A DNA stretch of 54,031 nt, from positions 1 through 54,031 of the forward strand of contig JAEUHQ010000039.1 of assembly GCA_016794565.1 (NCBI GenBank), given 5' to 3'. Made by a program: the position numbers and the translations under genes. Below the pieces are notes generated by a model that saw only the letters and a list, made by a program, of their open reading frames with translations, had not been told where the DNA came from and ran no database searches. Below are positions 16,866 through 25,173 of the stretch, piece by piece. Position 1 is the first letter of the stretch, and each line of letters begins with the position of its first letter. The stretch comes from Planctomycetota bacterium. GTDB lineage: Bacteria; Planctomycetota; UBA1135; UBA2386.

Positions 16866-17768
16866 GTGGAGTTCCATCAGCTGCGCTACTTCGTCGCCGC
16901 CGCCGAGACCGGCAGCATCTCCGCCGCTGCGCGCCGGGAGCACGTGACCCAGCCGGCGTTGAGCCGCCAGGTCGCGCTGCTGGAGACACGCCTCGGCGTC
17001 GACCTGTTCGAGAGGAAGAAGCAGCGCATCGCGCTGACGGACGCCGGGCGGTGGTTCCTGCCCAAGGCGCGGCAGATGCTGTGCGACGCGGCGACGAGCA
17101 CTCAGCAGCTGCGCGAACACTTCGGGAAGGCGCGACGCACGCTGCGCATCGGGTTCCTCGGCACGTTCCTCGACGATCTCGTGGCACCCGTCGTTCGGGA
17201 TCTGAAGAAGAAGGACCGCTCACTCGCGGTCTCGCTGTTCGATCTCGCGCCGAGTGCGCAGCTCGAACGCCTCGCCGCCCACGACCTCGACGCCGCGATC
17301 CTCGCCAACCTCGAGCCGCGGCACCGCGAACAGTTCACCGTGCGCACGTTGAGCCGTCATCGCTTCGCCGCGGTCGTCCCCGATGCTCATCCGCTGGCAT
17401 CGCGGTCGTCGATCGCGCTCGACGAGTTGCGCGGCGAGGACTGGGTGTCGCTGTCGGACCTCGCGTTCCCGGGCCGGCGCGACTTCCTGCGCGCGGCATG
17501 CAGCGCCGCGGGATTCGAGCCACGCATCGTCGCGGAAGCGGACTCCGTCGGACTGATGCTCGGCGCCGTCGCCGCGGGCGAAGGCGTCGCGATCGCGCCG
17601 CGGCACAGCGAGAAGCTGCCGCACGCGGGGGCGGCGTTCGTCGCGCTGAAGGCGCCCGTGCCGGCGGTCGACCTGGTGCTGGTCTCGCCGCGTGACGCCA
17701 TGGGCGGCGAGACCGCCGCGTTCGGCAGGGCCCTCGCCGAACGGGCGAAGGTGCTCGCCGACGGCTGA
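16866..17768 (+). CDS. LysR-family transcriptional regulator
   Basis: This 300-residue regulator starts at GTG 16866. The N-terminal winged helix (residues 1-60) reads FHQLRYFVAAAETGSISAAA, followed by TQPALSRQVALLETRLGVDL, an exact match to the family. A linker helix leads to the two-part effector-binding domain (from about residue 90, RRTLRIGFLGTFLDDLVAPV). The effector is unknown; family members bind small metabolites and usually act as activators of a divergent gene, here the pirin. The box just ahead of its own start suggests self-control. The stop lies within a palindrome shared with the convergent lipoprotein gene. Confidence 0.94.
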   Translation: MEFHQLRYFVAAAETGSISAAARREHVTQPALSRQVALLETRLGVDLFERKKQRIALTDAGRWFLPKARQMLCDAATSTQQLREHFGKARRTLRIGFLGTFLDDLVAPVVRDLKKKDRSLAVSLFDLAPSAQLERLAAHDLDAAILANLEPRHREQFTVRTLSRHRFAAVVPDAHPLASRSSIALDELRGEDWVSLSDLAFPGRRDFLRAACSAAGFEPRIVAEADSVGLMLGAVAAGEGVAIAPRHSEKLPHAGAAFVALKAPVPAVDLVLVSPRDAMGGETAAFGRALAERAKVLADG

Positions 17769-17779
17769 CCGATCAGCCG
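17762..17779. terminator. possible bidirectional hairpin at convergent stops
   Basis: CGGCTGA-CCGA-TCAGCCG is a perfect 7-base stem with a 4-base loop. It contains both stop codons of the convergent LysR gene (TGA 17766-17768) and the TSP3/LamG lipoprotein gene (TCA 17773-17775). It would fold in either transcript. No T-run follows on either side, so it is not a textbook intrinsic terminator. Confidence 0.4.
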
Positions 17780-20769
17780 CCGGTCGGCGGGCAGTTGCCG
17801 AGCTGGTGGATCTGCAAGACCTCGGCCGCCGTCAGCGCGCGGTGGAAGTAGCGCACGTCGTCGAGGTGGCCGTTGAAGCGGCCTTCGGTGAACGGTGCCT
17901 CGGGCATGTCGGCGCCGATCCACAACGGGTCGTCGTTGCCGATCAGATACTCGGTGGTGTGGTGCGTGCGGATGCTCGAGCTCTCGGCCCACCAGTCGAT
18001 GGTGGCTTCGCCGACCTTCACGCCGTCGACGTAGAGCAGCATCTGGCTCGCACTGACCGTGGCGACCACGTCGATCCACGTGTTGGGAACGATGGTGCCC
18101 GCCGACTGGATCGCCGAGGTCTCCGTGCCGGCGTGGTCTTCGGCGAAGTCGTCGACCCAGCCGAAGAACCAGCCCCAGCGCTTCTCGAACCATCGGCGGT
18201 AGACCGAGAAGCGCAGCTTCCCGGCGTCGTTGACCGACAGCGAGTAGGTGGCGTCGTGGCGCGGGCCCTTGCCGAGAATGACGCCGTAGGTTCCCGGTGC
18301 CACGCCGGGCGGCGCGCCAGCCCAGCGCACGCGAGCAGCGATCGTGCACTCGTGCGCGGGACTCAGACCGCGCAGCGTGCTGCCGGTCGGCGGGTCCTTC
18401 ACCTCGATGCGATTGCCGTCGAGGTTGAACAGGAACGCGGTGTCCGTGCCGAGCGTCGCGACGACGCTGCCGGGGCTGCCTTGCAGGTACATCTGCCCCG
18501 GGTTCTGCAGGTTGTCCTTCGTCCACACGTCGTTGGCGATGCTGCCGGTCGCGACGGCGTTCCACCAGGCAGACATCGACATCGTCGTCGCATCGATGCA
18601 CGGCGGGACCAGCGGCGACGGGTCGAACGCGTCTTCGTAACCGTCGTGATCCGTGTCCTTCTGGTATGGGTCGGTTCCGAGCAGGCGTTCGGCGCCGTCG
18701 ACGAGGTAGTCACCGTCGAAGTCGGCGAAGCGCGGATCCGGATGCACGGCCCAGGTCGCAAGGCCCTGCGGGGCGACGTTCCAGCCGACCTTCGCTTCGT
18801 CGTAGTCGCTGACGCCGTCACCGTCGCTGTCCTCGAGCAGGGGATCCGTGCCGAGCAGGTACTCCTCGGAGTCGAACACGAAGTCGCCGTCCCGGTCCTG
18901 CACGAAAGTGAGGGAAATGCGCTCCCCGCTCTTCAGGACGAGGTCGTCGAAGTCCTGCGTGACCGGTTCGTCGAAGGTGGCGCTGGTGCCGCCGACGATC
19001 CAGAACCCGCGGATCTGCGGCTTCTCTTCGTTCCGCCACGCCTCGACGGAGCCGACCTTCGTCAGCACCCGGCGCGTACCGTCCGCCGACGCTGTCGTTT
19101 CGTGGGCGATGCCGAGCAGTCCGAGTGCGTCACCGACGCGGATCCCGCGCCCCGATCCGTCCGGGTATCGGAAGACGTTGGTCGCGACCATGTGGCGCTC
19201 GACGACACCGTTGCCGTAGTCGACGACGACGAGGCCGGTGCGTTGCACGACGGATTCGCCGATCGTCGCGAAGTTCACGGTCGGGTTGCCGAACGCGTCG
19301 AGCTTGTAGATCGAGTAGGACCCGATCTCGAACAGCAGCGCGGTCGGGTCGCTGACCAGGGCGCGCATGACCTGCGCAGGCAGGTTGTCGGCCCCGACGA
19401 TGCCCACGTACTCGACCGAAGGGCCGAGCACGAATTCGCCGGCGGCACCTTCGAACGGCAACCACTGGTTACCCGCGCCGAGTGTGCCGAGACGCAACGT
19501 GCCGATCGCCTCGAAGCTGCCGCCCGGCTTCATCCGGTGCGCGGTGATGCGCAGGTCGCCGACCCGGAACGCCAGATTCGAGTCGTTGGCGATCCTGATC
19601 GCCGCCCACAGCATGCCGTCGTCGTAGCTGATGGCGGTGAGGCCGCTGGTCTCGTCCTCGAAGTTCTGTTGCGAGGCTCGCACCGATTCTTCGGTCCAGC
19701 TCGAGAGACTCTCCGTCGCGTAGCCATGCTTGAACTCGGTGTCCGTCGTCACCTTGGCGTCGTACGACGGCGGCCAGTTGCTCGTTCCGATCTCGAACTC
19801 CTGGTGGATCGCGACGGTGTTCTCGATCGACATCTTGGTCGACTCCGTGTCCGAGTGCTGGTAGCCGTTCTGCTGCTTCTCGAGAACCGACGAGATCGAC
19901 TTGTGCGTACTGGTCTGCGTGTCGGTGATGTTCAGGACGATCGTCGGGTCGCCGTACAGGTCGAGCGAGAGCCGCGGAAGGTCGGCAACCAGCGGGCTCA
20001 CGCCGCCCGAGTGGATCTCCTCCCAGTCGGTGAGGCCGTCGCCATCCGTGTCCGCCAGCGTCGGGGACGTGCCGCTGTGCAGCAGCTCATAGCCGTCCCA
20101 GAGGTTGGGGTCGGTCGGGGCGGTGCCGTTCGGGCCGCATGAGTCGCCGTCGCTGTCGACGACCCAGGGGTTGCTCTTGTAGGCGAAGAGCTCCGCGAAG
20201 TCGGGCAGACCATCGCCGTCCGTGTCTCGGCGTCGAGGATCGGTGCCAGCCGCCATCTCGTCGGCGTCCAGCAGCCCGTCGCCGTCCGTGTCGACGAGCG
20301 ACGGGTCGCTGGCAACCGTTCGTGTGACGACCGTGCCGTCGCCCAGCACGATCGTGATCTCCCAGCCTGCGGTCTCGTCGACATCGGACAGGTCGTCGCA
20401 GTCCTGGTCGCCCGGACAGGCCGTGGGCCTTCCGCAGCCGCTGTCGCGACCTGGATAGAGGTCGCCGAGATCGAGCAGTTGGCGTTCGCCGACACGGAAG
20501 CATGCGTTGCACAACAGCACGTCGCCGAAGCGGATCTCGACTTCGTGGGAACCGCTGCTCGCTTCGAACAGGAAGCGACCTCCGTCGTTGGACTCCGTCT
20601 CGGCGCCGCCGTCGAGCATGCGGATCGTGGCTCCTTGCACGGTCTGGCCGCGGTCGTCCATGACCCGGCCGCGGACGGTCGCGACCAGGGCGGATGCGGG
20701 AGTCGCATCGTGGTGGTCGCTGCAGGCAGCCACGAGCGATGCGAGGGAGAGGATCAGGGGTTTGCGCAT
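17773..20769 (-). CDS. lipoprotein with carboxypeptidase-like, thrombospondin type 3 and LamG domains
   Basis: This 998-residue lipoprotein has a lipobox SLVAAC with the lipidated cysteine at residue 16. Residues 28-90 resemble a carboxypeptidase-regulatory beta domain (VRGRVMDDRGQTVQGATIRM). About 155-265 hold thrombospondin type 3 calcium-binding repeats (DTDGDGLLDADEMAAGTDP and others). Residues 265-560 are a Ser/Thr-rich beta region (TSTHKSISSVLEKQQNG, HSDTESTKMSIENTVAI, SLSSWTEESVRASQQNF, AAIRIANDSNLAFRVGDL). A second set of TSP3 repeats runs from about 620 to 740, and 770-990 is a concanavalin-like LamG domain (CTIAARVRWAGAPPGVAPG, WIDVVATVSASQMLLYVDG, NGHLDDVRYFHRAL). The TSP3-plus-beta layout recalls calcium-binding binary-toxin B-like proteins, a distant and unproven resemblance. 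It is likely a calcium-stabilised surface protein. Confidence 0.85.
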   Translation of the reverse strand: MRKPLILSLASLVAACSDHHDATPASALVATVRGRVMDDRGQTVQGATIRMLDGGAETESNDGGRFLFEASSGSHEVEIRFGDVLLCNACFRVGERQLLDLGDLYPGRDSGCGRPTACPGDQDCDDLSDVDETAGWEITIVLGDGTVVTRTVASDPSLVDTDGDGLLDADEMAAGTDPRRRDTDGDGLPDFAELFAYKSNPWVVDSDGDSCGPNGTAPTDPNLWDGYELLHSGTSPTLADTDGDGLTDWEEIHSGGVSPLVADLPRLSLDLYGDPTIVLNITDTQTSTHKSISSVLEKQQNGYQHSDTESTKMSIENTVAIHQEFEIGTSNWPPSYDAKVTTDTEFKHGYATESLSSWTEESVRASQQNFEDETSGLTAISYDDGMLWAAIRIANDSNLAFRVGDLRITAHRMKPGGSFEAIGTLRLGTLGAGNQWLPFEGAAGEFVLGPSVEYVGIVGADNLPAQVMRALVSDPTALLFEIGSYSIYKLDAFGNPTVNFATIGESVVQRTGLVVVDYGNGVVERHMVATNVFRYPDGSGRGIRVGDALGLLGIAHETTASADGTRRVLTKVGSVEAWRNEEKPQIRGFWIVGGTSATFDEPVTQDFDDLVLKSGERISLTFVQDRDGDFVFDSEEYLLGTDPLLEDSDGDGVSDYDEAKVGWNVAPQGLATWAVHPDPRFADFDGDYLVDGAERLLGTDPYQKDTDHDGYEDAFDPSPLVPPCIDATTMSMSAWWNAVATGSIANDVWTKDNLQNPGQMYLQGSPGSVVATLGTDTAFLFNLDGNRIEVKDPPTGSTLRGLSPAHECTIAARVRWAGAPPGVAPGTYGVILGKGPRHDATYSLSVNDAGKLRFSVYRRWFEKRWGWFFGWVDDFAEDHAGTETSAIQSAGTIVPNTWIDVVATVSASQMLLYVDGVKVGEATIDWWAESSSIRTHHTTEYLIGNDDPLWIGADMPEAPFTEGRFNGHLDDVRYFHRALTAAEVLQIHQLGNCPPTGG

Positions 20770-20939
20770 GGCGGGAGAGGGCTTCGTGAGAAGGGACTGC
20801 CGGCGCGCGAAGGGTCGCGACGGCTCCGCTCATCGTTCGACCGCGCCGCCGGCGACGCCCATGGTTCCCGGTGCGTAGGCGGGCTCGAACGAGTCGTGCC
20901 GCGGCGCGGCGGCACCGCTCCATCCCATAGGATGCGGCG

Positions 20940-21584
20940 ATGGACGATCCGTTCGCGGCGATGCGCATCGAGTACGGCGACGTGCCGATGGTGCGCGCCG
21001 ACATGCCCGCCGATCCCGTCACGTTGTTCTCCTCCTGGCTCTCGGCGGCGCAGGGTGCAGGCGTCAGTGAACCGAACGGCATGTGCCTCGCGACGGTGGA
21101 CGGCACTGGGCAGCCGCACTCCCGCATCGTGCTGCTGAAGTTCGTCGATCCGCGCGGGTTCGTCTTCTTCACGAACCGGGCGAGCGACAAGGGGGCGCAG
21201 CTCGCGGCGAATCCGCGCGCCGCGGCGACGTTCTGGTGGTCGCAGCCGAGGAATCGCCAGGTGCGCGTGGCTGGAGTGGTGGAGGTCACCGACGACGCGA
21301 CGTCGGATCGCTACTTCGCCGAACGGCCGCGCCGAGCCCAGTTGTGCAGTGCGGCGTCGCCGCAGAGCCGGCCGGTGTCGGGCCGCGCCGAACTCGAAGC
21401 GCTCGTCGCGGCACTCGAGCAGCGGCTCGGTGGGGCACCGGTGCCGCGCCCGCCACACTGGGGCGGCTGTCGCCTCGTGCCGCACGCTGTCGAGTACTGG
21501 CAGGGCCGCGACGGGCGGCTGCACGATCGGTTCCGCTACGAGCGTGCAGGAGACACGTGGACGCTGCAGCGGCTCGCACCGTGA
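20940..21584 (+). CDS. pdxH: pyridoxamine 5'-phosphate oxidase
   Basis: This 214-residue FMN enzyme oxidises pyridoxamine or pyridoxine 5'-phosphate to pyridoxal 5'-phosphate, the last step of vitamin B6 biosynthesis and salvage. FMN-binding segments are SRIVLLKFVDPRGFVFFTN and ASDKGAQLAANPRAAATFWW, and the C-terminal signature is PPHWGGCRLVPHAVEYWQGR followed by RLHDRFRYER. The middle ERPRRAQLCSAASPQS also matches the family. The length is typical, and ATG 20940 opens with DDPFAAMRIEYG. It stands alone, divergent from the TSP3 lipoprotein gene across 170 bases, and is followed at 38 bases by the DUF1080 gene. Confidence is high. Confidence 0.97.
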   Translation: MDDPFAAMRIEYGDVPMVRADMPADPVTLFSSWLSAAQGAGVSEPNGMCLATVDGTGQPHSRIVLLKFVDPRGFVFFTNRASDKGAQLAANPRAAATFWWSQPRNRQVRVAGVVEVTDDATSDRYFAERPRRAQLCSAASPQSRPVSGRAELEALVAALEQRLGGAPVPRPPHWGGCRLVPHAVEYWQGRDGRLHDRFRYERAGDTWTLQRLAP

Positions 21585-21622
21585 GCCTTCTCCGCGACGG
21601 CAGAGCCGCGTAGGTTTCGTCC

Positions 21623-22297
21623 ATGCGAGCAGCACTCGTGGTGGCAGTGGCCTTCGCGGCGGCGTGTGCGGCGGGCCCGGACACCGGCACGATCGCGCTG
21701 TGGAACGGGCGCGATCTCGCCGGATGGCACGCGGACGTGCCGGCCGCGGACCGTGATCCGAAGGTCGCGCCGTCGTTCGTCGCGCGCGACGGGCTCCTCG
21801 TGAGTCTCGGCGAACCCGAGGGTCACCTGATCACCGACGCGTCGTTCCACGACTACCGGCTCGTCGTCGAGTGGCGCTGGCCGGGCGAACCCGGGAACTG
21901 CGGTGTGCTCGTGCACGCGTCGACGCCGCGGCGCCTCTACGGCATGTTCCCGCAGTCGATCGAGTGTCAGTTGCACGTCGGCAACGCGGGCGATTTCTGG
22001 TGCATCGGCGAGGACATCACCGTGCCCGACATGGAGGCGCGCCGCGGCCCGAAGGAGACGTGGGGCGTCGACGGTGACAAGGCGCGGCGCATCCGCAACC
22101 TCACGGACGGCAGCGAGAAGGCGCCCGGCGAGTGGAACACGATGGTGATCGAGTGTCGGGGGCGCGAGGTCCGCATCGAAGTGAACGGCGACCTCGTGAA
22201 TCACGGCACCGGGTGCACGGCCGACCGCGGCCGCATCGCACTGCAGGCGGAAGGCGCGGCATGCGAGTTCCGCCGGATCGAGCTGTCGCCTCTGTGA
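21623..22297 (+). CDS. DUF1080 lipoprotein (3-keto-disaccharide hydrolase-type domain)
   Basis: This 224-residue lipoprotein has a signal ending in FAAACAAG with a lipobox cysteine. The remainder is one DUF1080 domain (a jelly-roll fold), with the N-terminal TIALWNGRDLAGWHAD, the central EWRWPGEPGNCGVLVHAS and the end RGRIALQAEGAACEFRRIEL. DUF1080 is greatly expanded in planctomycetes; some members hydrolyse 3-keto-glycosides, most are untested. It follows pdxH by 38 bases and may share its transcript, though no shared function is evident. Its stop is three bases from the convergent ArsR stop. Confidence 0.88.
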   Translation: MRAALVVAVAFAAACAAGPDTGTIALWNGRDLAGWHADVPAADRDPKVAPSFVARDGLLVSLGEPEGHLITDASFHDYRLVVEWRWPGEPGNCGVLVHASTPRRLYGMFPQSIECQLHVGNAGDFWCIGEDITVPDMEARRGPKETWGVDGDKARRIRNLTDGSEKAPGEWNTMVIECRGREVRIEVNGDLVNHGTGCTADRGRIALQAEGAACEFRRIELSPL

Positions 22298-22300
22298 TCG

Positions 22301-22648
22301 TCAGTTGGCGGCGCGGCGGCGCGGCGCGGCGATCGCGGCTTCGGCAGCTGCGAGCTTGCGCACGCGCGTGCACATGATGTCGCAGAGCTGCTGCGACCGT
22401 TCGTCGGCGAGCGAGTAGACGACGGTCTGTCCCTCCTTGCGCCGCTCGACCCAGCCGACGCGGTGCAGCAAGCCGAGGTGTTTGCTCGCGTTGGCGAGCG
22501 ACAGGCCCGATGCCTCGACCAGTTCGCCGACCGTGCGTTCGCCGGCGAACAGCAGGTTCATCAGGCGGAGGCGCGACGGTTCGGCGAGCGCACGGAACTG
22601 CTCCGCCACCCGCTCGAGCATTGCCGGGGTCATCGTTTCGTTGGCCAT
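22301..22648 (-). CDS. ArsR/SmtB-family repressor of the sulfur operon
   Basis: This 115-residue winged-helix regulator has FRALAEPSRLRLMNLLFAGE, then SGLSLANASKHLGLLHRVGW as the recognition helix and GQTVVYSLADERSQQL as the wing. Two cysteines, Cys89 and Cys93, lie in the last helix (QLCDIMCTRV). ArsR proteins derepress on metal binding or on thiol modification. Its position as last gene of a persulfide/rhodanese operon suggests sulfane sulfur as signal, by analogy with BigR/SqrR, although those use cysteines placed differently. It starts seven bases after the triple-rhodanese stop. Its likely target is the inverted repeat at 27146-27165 over the operon promoter. Confidence 0.9.
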   Translation of the reverse strand: MANETMTPAMLERVAEQFRALAEPSRLRLMNLLFAGERTVGELVEASGLSLANASKHLGLLHRVGWVERRKEGQTVVYSLADERSQQLCDIMCTRVRKLAAAEAAIAAPRRRAAN

Positions 22649-22655
22649 CGCACGC

Positions 22656-24074
22656 TCACTTGTCCCCGGTCGCGGCCGGCAGGTCCGGGTGCTCGGCCCA
22701 TTCGGTCCACGAGCCGTTGAACCAGCGCACCTTCTCGTAGCCGAGCAGGTAGCGCATCACGAAGTAGGCCTCCGACGCGGTGTGGCCCGTCCGGCAGTGC
22801 ACGACCACCGGATCGGTCTTGCCGATGCCGGTGCCCGCGTACTCCTTCTCCAGTTCGGCGCGCGGCCGCAGCCACTGCCCGTCGTCCGTCTTCGTCAGGT
22901 CCTTCGAGTAGAGGCGGTTCTTCGCGCCCGGGATGTGACCGGCGCGTGCTTCGGTCGACTTCTCACCGCGGAAGAACTCGGGCGGGCGCACGTCGAGCAC
23001 CGCCGTCGTGCCGTCCTTGACCTTCGTCGCGAGGTCGTCGAGCGTGATCGCGAACTCGGCGGCGCCGGGCACGGGTTCGTACTTCGCGGCGACCGCGGGC
23101 GTCGTCGTGTCGACCAGGGGCCGCCGCTCCGTCGCCCACCGCACGATCCCGCCCTCGAGGATGGCGAGCGGCCGGTGTCCGAGGCGCAGCAGCGCGACCG
23201 CTGCCATCGTCGCGTCCTGGAACTTGTCGTCGGTGACGATCACGACCGGCGTCGTGCGCGCGATGCCGAGACTGCCGAAGTGCGCCGCGAGCGCGTCGTC
23301 GGTGACGAAGTGCAGGTCGCGGTCGCCGGCCTTCACGCGGATCCTGCCGAGCGCGAGGTTCTGCGCGCCGGGAAGGTGCAACGCGGCGAACTCTTCGCCC
23401 TTGCGCGTGTCGAGCACGACGACCTTGCCGAGCCGCTCGTGCAGCCACTTCGGCGACACCATCGTCGGTGCCGCGAGCTCGGCCGGATCGGTCGCCCAGG
23501 TCGCCAGCGCGTTCGGCGCCGGGTTGCCGAGGAAGAACGCGCGGCGCAGCGGCAAGCCGGCCGGTTCGCCGCCGGCGCTTGCGCCGCCCTCGCGCAGCGA
23601 CGGCGGCGTGAGCACCTGCGCCTTGAACTCGTCGAGGCCACCGTCGAGCACCTTCACGTTCGTTCGGCCCTGCCGCTGCAGCTCCACCCAGGCCTGGCCC
23701 GGGTGGGCGGGACCGTTGCTGCAGAGCACGACGAGGCGCGGGTTCTTCGCGAACAGCGCCTTGCCTTCGTCGCCGCAGACCTGCGGCACGGTGAGGTTGA
23801 TCGCGAAGGGCAGGTGCCACTGCGCGAACTCCTCCGCGGGTCGGAGGTCGACGAGCGCCAGGTCCGTCGGCGCGGCGAGCAGTTCGCGCGCGAGGTCGGT
23901 CGGCGAGATGTGGTCCTCGCCGGTTTCGATCGCCTGCAACCAGGCGACGTCGTTCACCCTGCTCGTCCTCGCGGCGGGCTGCAGGCCGCCGAGCACGAGT
24001 GCCGCGGCGACCGCGATTGCCATGAAGCCGACGGCGAGCGTCTGCATGCCGGAGTCCGAAGTCGTGTCGTTCAT
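22656..24074 (-). CDS. membrane-anchored protein with three rhodanese domains
   Basis: This 472-residue protein has an N-terminal transmembrane helix (about 12-31, TLAVGFMAIAVAAALVLGGL) and three rhodanese-like domains. The first has an active-site cysteine, Cys118, in VVLCSNGPAHPG. The second (about 205-320) has VVIVTDDKFQDA and no cysteine, so it is probably structural. The third has Cys427 in VVVHCRTGHTASEA, the usual loop. Rhodaneses carry sulfane sulfur between donors (thiosulfate, persulfide) and acceptors such as glutathione or cyanide. The anchor places it at the membrane, probably facing the periplasm with the exported dioxygenase two genes upstream. ATG 24074 overlaps the preceding stop as ATGA. 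Confidence 0.9.
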   Translation of the reverse strand: MNDTTSDSGMQTLAVGFMAIAVAAALVLGGLQPAARTSRVNDVAWLQAIETGEDHISPTDLARELLAAPTDLALVDLRPAEEFAQWHLPFAINLTVPQVCGDEGKALFAKNPRLVVLCSNGPAHPGQAWVELQRQGRTNVKVLDGGLDEFKAQVLTPPSLREGGASAGGEPAGLPLRRAFFLGNPAPNALATWATDPAELAAPTMVSPKWLHERLGKVVVLDTRKGEEFAALHLPGAQNLALGRIRVKAGDRDLHFVTDDALAAHFGSLGIARTTPVVIVTDDKFQDATMAAVALLRLGHRPLAILEGGIVRWATERRPLVDTTTPAVAAKYEPVPGAAEFAITLDDLATKVKDGTTAVLDVRPPEFFRGEKSTEARAGHIPGAKNRLYSKDLTKTDDGQWLRPRAELEKEYAGTGIGKTDPVVVHCRTGHTASEAYFVMRYLLGYEKVRWFNGSWTEWAEHPDLPAATGDK

Positions 24075-24661
24075 CGTGCGATCCTCTTTGCCATGATTCG
24101 TTCCACTGCGGTCGCGCCGACGAAGGCGGCGAGCGCGATCGCGGCGAGTGCGAGGGCCCCGACGGGGCCGGAGATGCCGAGTTGCCCGGGCAGCGAGCCC
24201 ACGCTGCACGCGCCCGCGTGCAGGAAGTCGGCGAGGCGCGGCTGCAGCGGCGCGAATGCGAGGCTGCCGGCGCCGGCGCCGATCAGGAACACGAGCGCAT
24301 CGAGTTTGCCGCTCGCGAGACCGACGGCCGCGGTGCCGGGGCACCAGCCGCCCGCCACGAAGCCGACGCCGAACAGGAGACCGCCGACGAGTTGCGGCCA
24401 CACGATCGACTCCGGCACGTAGAGAGCGGCGAGGTCGATGCGGCCGGTCACGGCGAGCAGTTGCAGGCCGAGTGCGGCGGTCACCATCGCCGAGAACATG
24501 ACCTTCAGCACCGCGAAGTCGCGGAGGTAGAAGATGGCCGTCAGCTTGCGGCTGCTGCCGAAGCCGGCTCGTTCGAGCCAGAAGCCGAACGCCGCGCCGA
24601 TCAGCAGCGACAGGAGCAGCCCGATCGGCTCGCCCAGCATGTCGTTCGCGTAGAGGTTCAT
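24071..24661 (-). CDS. YeeE/YedE-family sulfur transporter, half-size (second unit)
   Basis: This 196-residue membrane protein has about five hydrophobic segments. The signatures are LGFWLERAGFGSSR-like text near the start (GAAFGFWLERAGFGSSRKL) and GGWCPGTAAVGLASG, containing the conserved cysteine of the thiosulfate-transport family, plus GACSVG. YeeE/TsuA proteins move thiosulfate by relaying it along conserved cysteines across the membrane. Full-length members have about 350 residues; here the two halves are separate neighbouring genes, so this and the preceding gene probably form one transporter. ATG 24661 overlaps the previous stop and its own stop overlaps the rhodanese start, both as ATGA. 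Confidence 0.9.
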   Translation of the reverse strand: MNLYANDMLGEPIGLLLSLLIGAAFGFWLERAGFGSSRKLTAIFYLRDFAVLKVMFSAMVTAALGLQLLAVTGRIDLAALYVPESIVWPQLVGGLLFGVGFVAGGWCPGTAAVGLASGKLDALVFLIGAGAGSLAFAPLQPRLADFLHAGACSVGSLPGQLGISGPVGALALAAIALAAFVGATAVERIMAKRIAR

Positions 24662-25164
24662 CGCCACTCCTTCCGCACGAGCGGTGCGAACGCGAACGCG
24701 GCCGCGAAGCACGCGCCGGTGAACACGAAGCTGCCCGTCTGCAGCATCGCGCCGCCCGACAGAGCCTGGCCCGACGTGCAGCCGAGCGCGAAGCGGGCGC
24801 CGAGACCGGCGAGGCCGCCGCCGACGAGCGCGAACAGGAGGCGCAGCGAGGCCGGTGCGCTCGGGCCGCGTTCGACGCCGATCGCGACGCGCTTCGCCGC
24901 GAACGCGGAGCCGAAGCCGCCGAGCAGCACACCGGCGAGCATCGTCACGAGGTAGTACGCGAGCGGCCGCCCTTCCGCGAAGTAGCCGCCGAGGTACGCG
25001 TTCTCCTCGATCGCTGCCGGCGCCACGGCGTGCGCCGCGGTCGCCGCGATGCGCGTGATGCCGCCCGACGCTCCGAGGCCGGTGCCGAGTACGACGTAGG
25101 AGAGCAGCAGTGTGAGTCCGAGGCCGATGCCGGCCACGTACGGGTTCCAGTAGGGTCGTTGCAT
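24658..25164 (-). CDS. YeeE/YedE-family sulfur transporter, half-size (first unit)
   Basis: This 168-residue membrane protein with four or five hydrophobic segments opens with MQRPYWNPYVAGIGLGLTLL, the usual N-terminus of split YeeE/YedE units. It carries ARFALGCTSGQALSGGAMLQ, the cysteine-bearing loop that in this family contacts thiosulfate or related sulfur species. A middle loop (about 50-65, EENAYLGGYF) lies outside the membrane. It pairs with the next gene, which it overlaps by four bases. The upstream gene, an exported persulfide dioxygenase-rhodanese fusion, ends nine bases before it. Transport of thiosulfate or sulfite generated outside is an inference from context. Confidence 0.9.
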   Translation of the reverse strand: MQRPYWNPYVAGIGLGLTLLLSYVVLGTGLGASGGITRIAATAAHAVAPAAIEENAYLGGYFAEGRPLAYYLVTMLAGVLLGGFGSAFAAKRVAIGVERGPSAPASLRLLFALVGGGLAGLGARFALGCTSGQALSGGAMLQTGSFVFTGACFAAAFAFAPLVRKEWR

Positions 25165-25173
25165 GGCAGGTCC

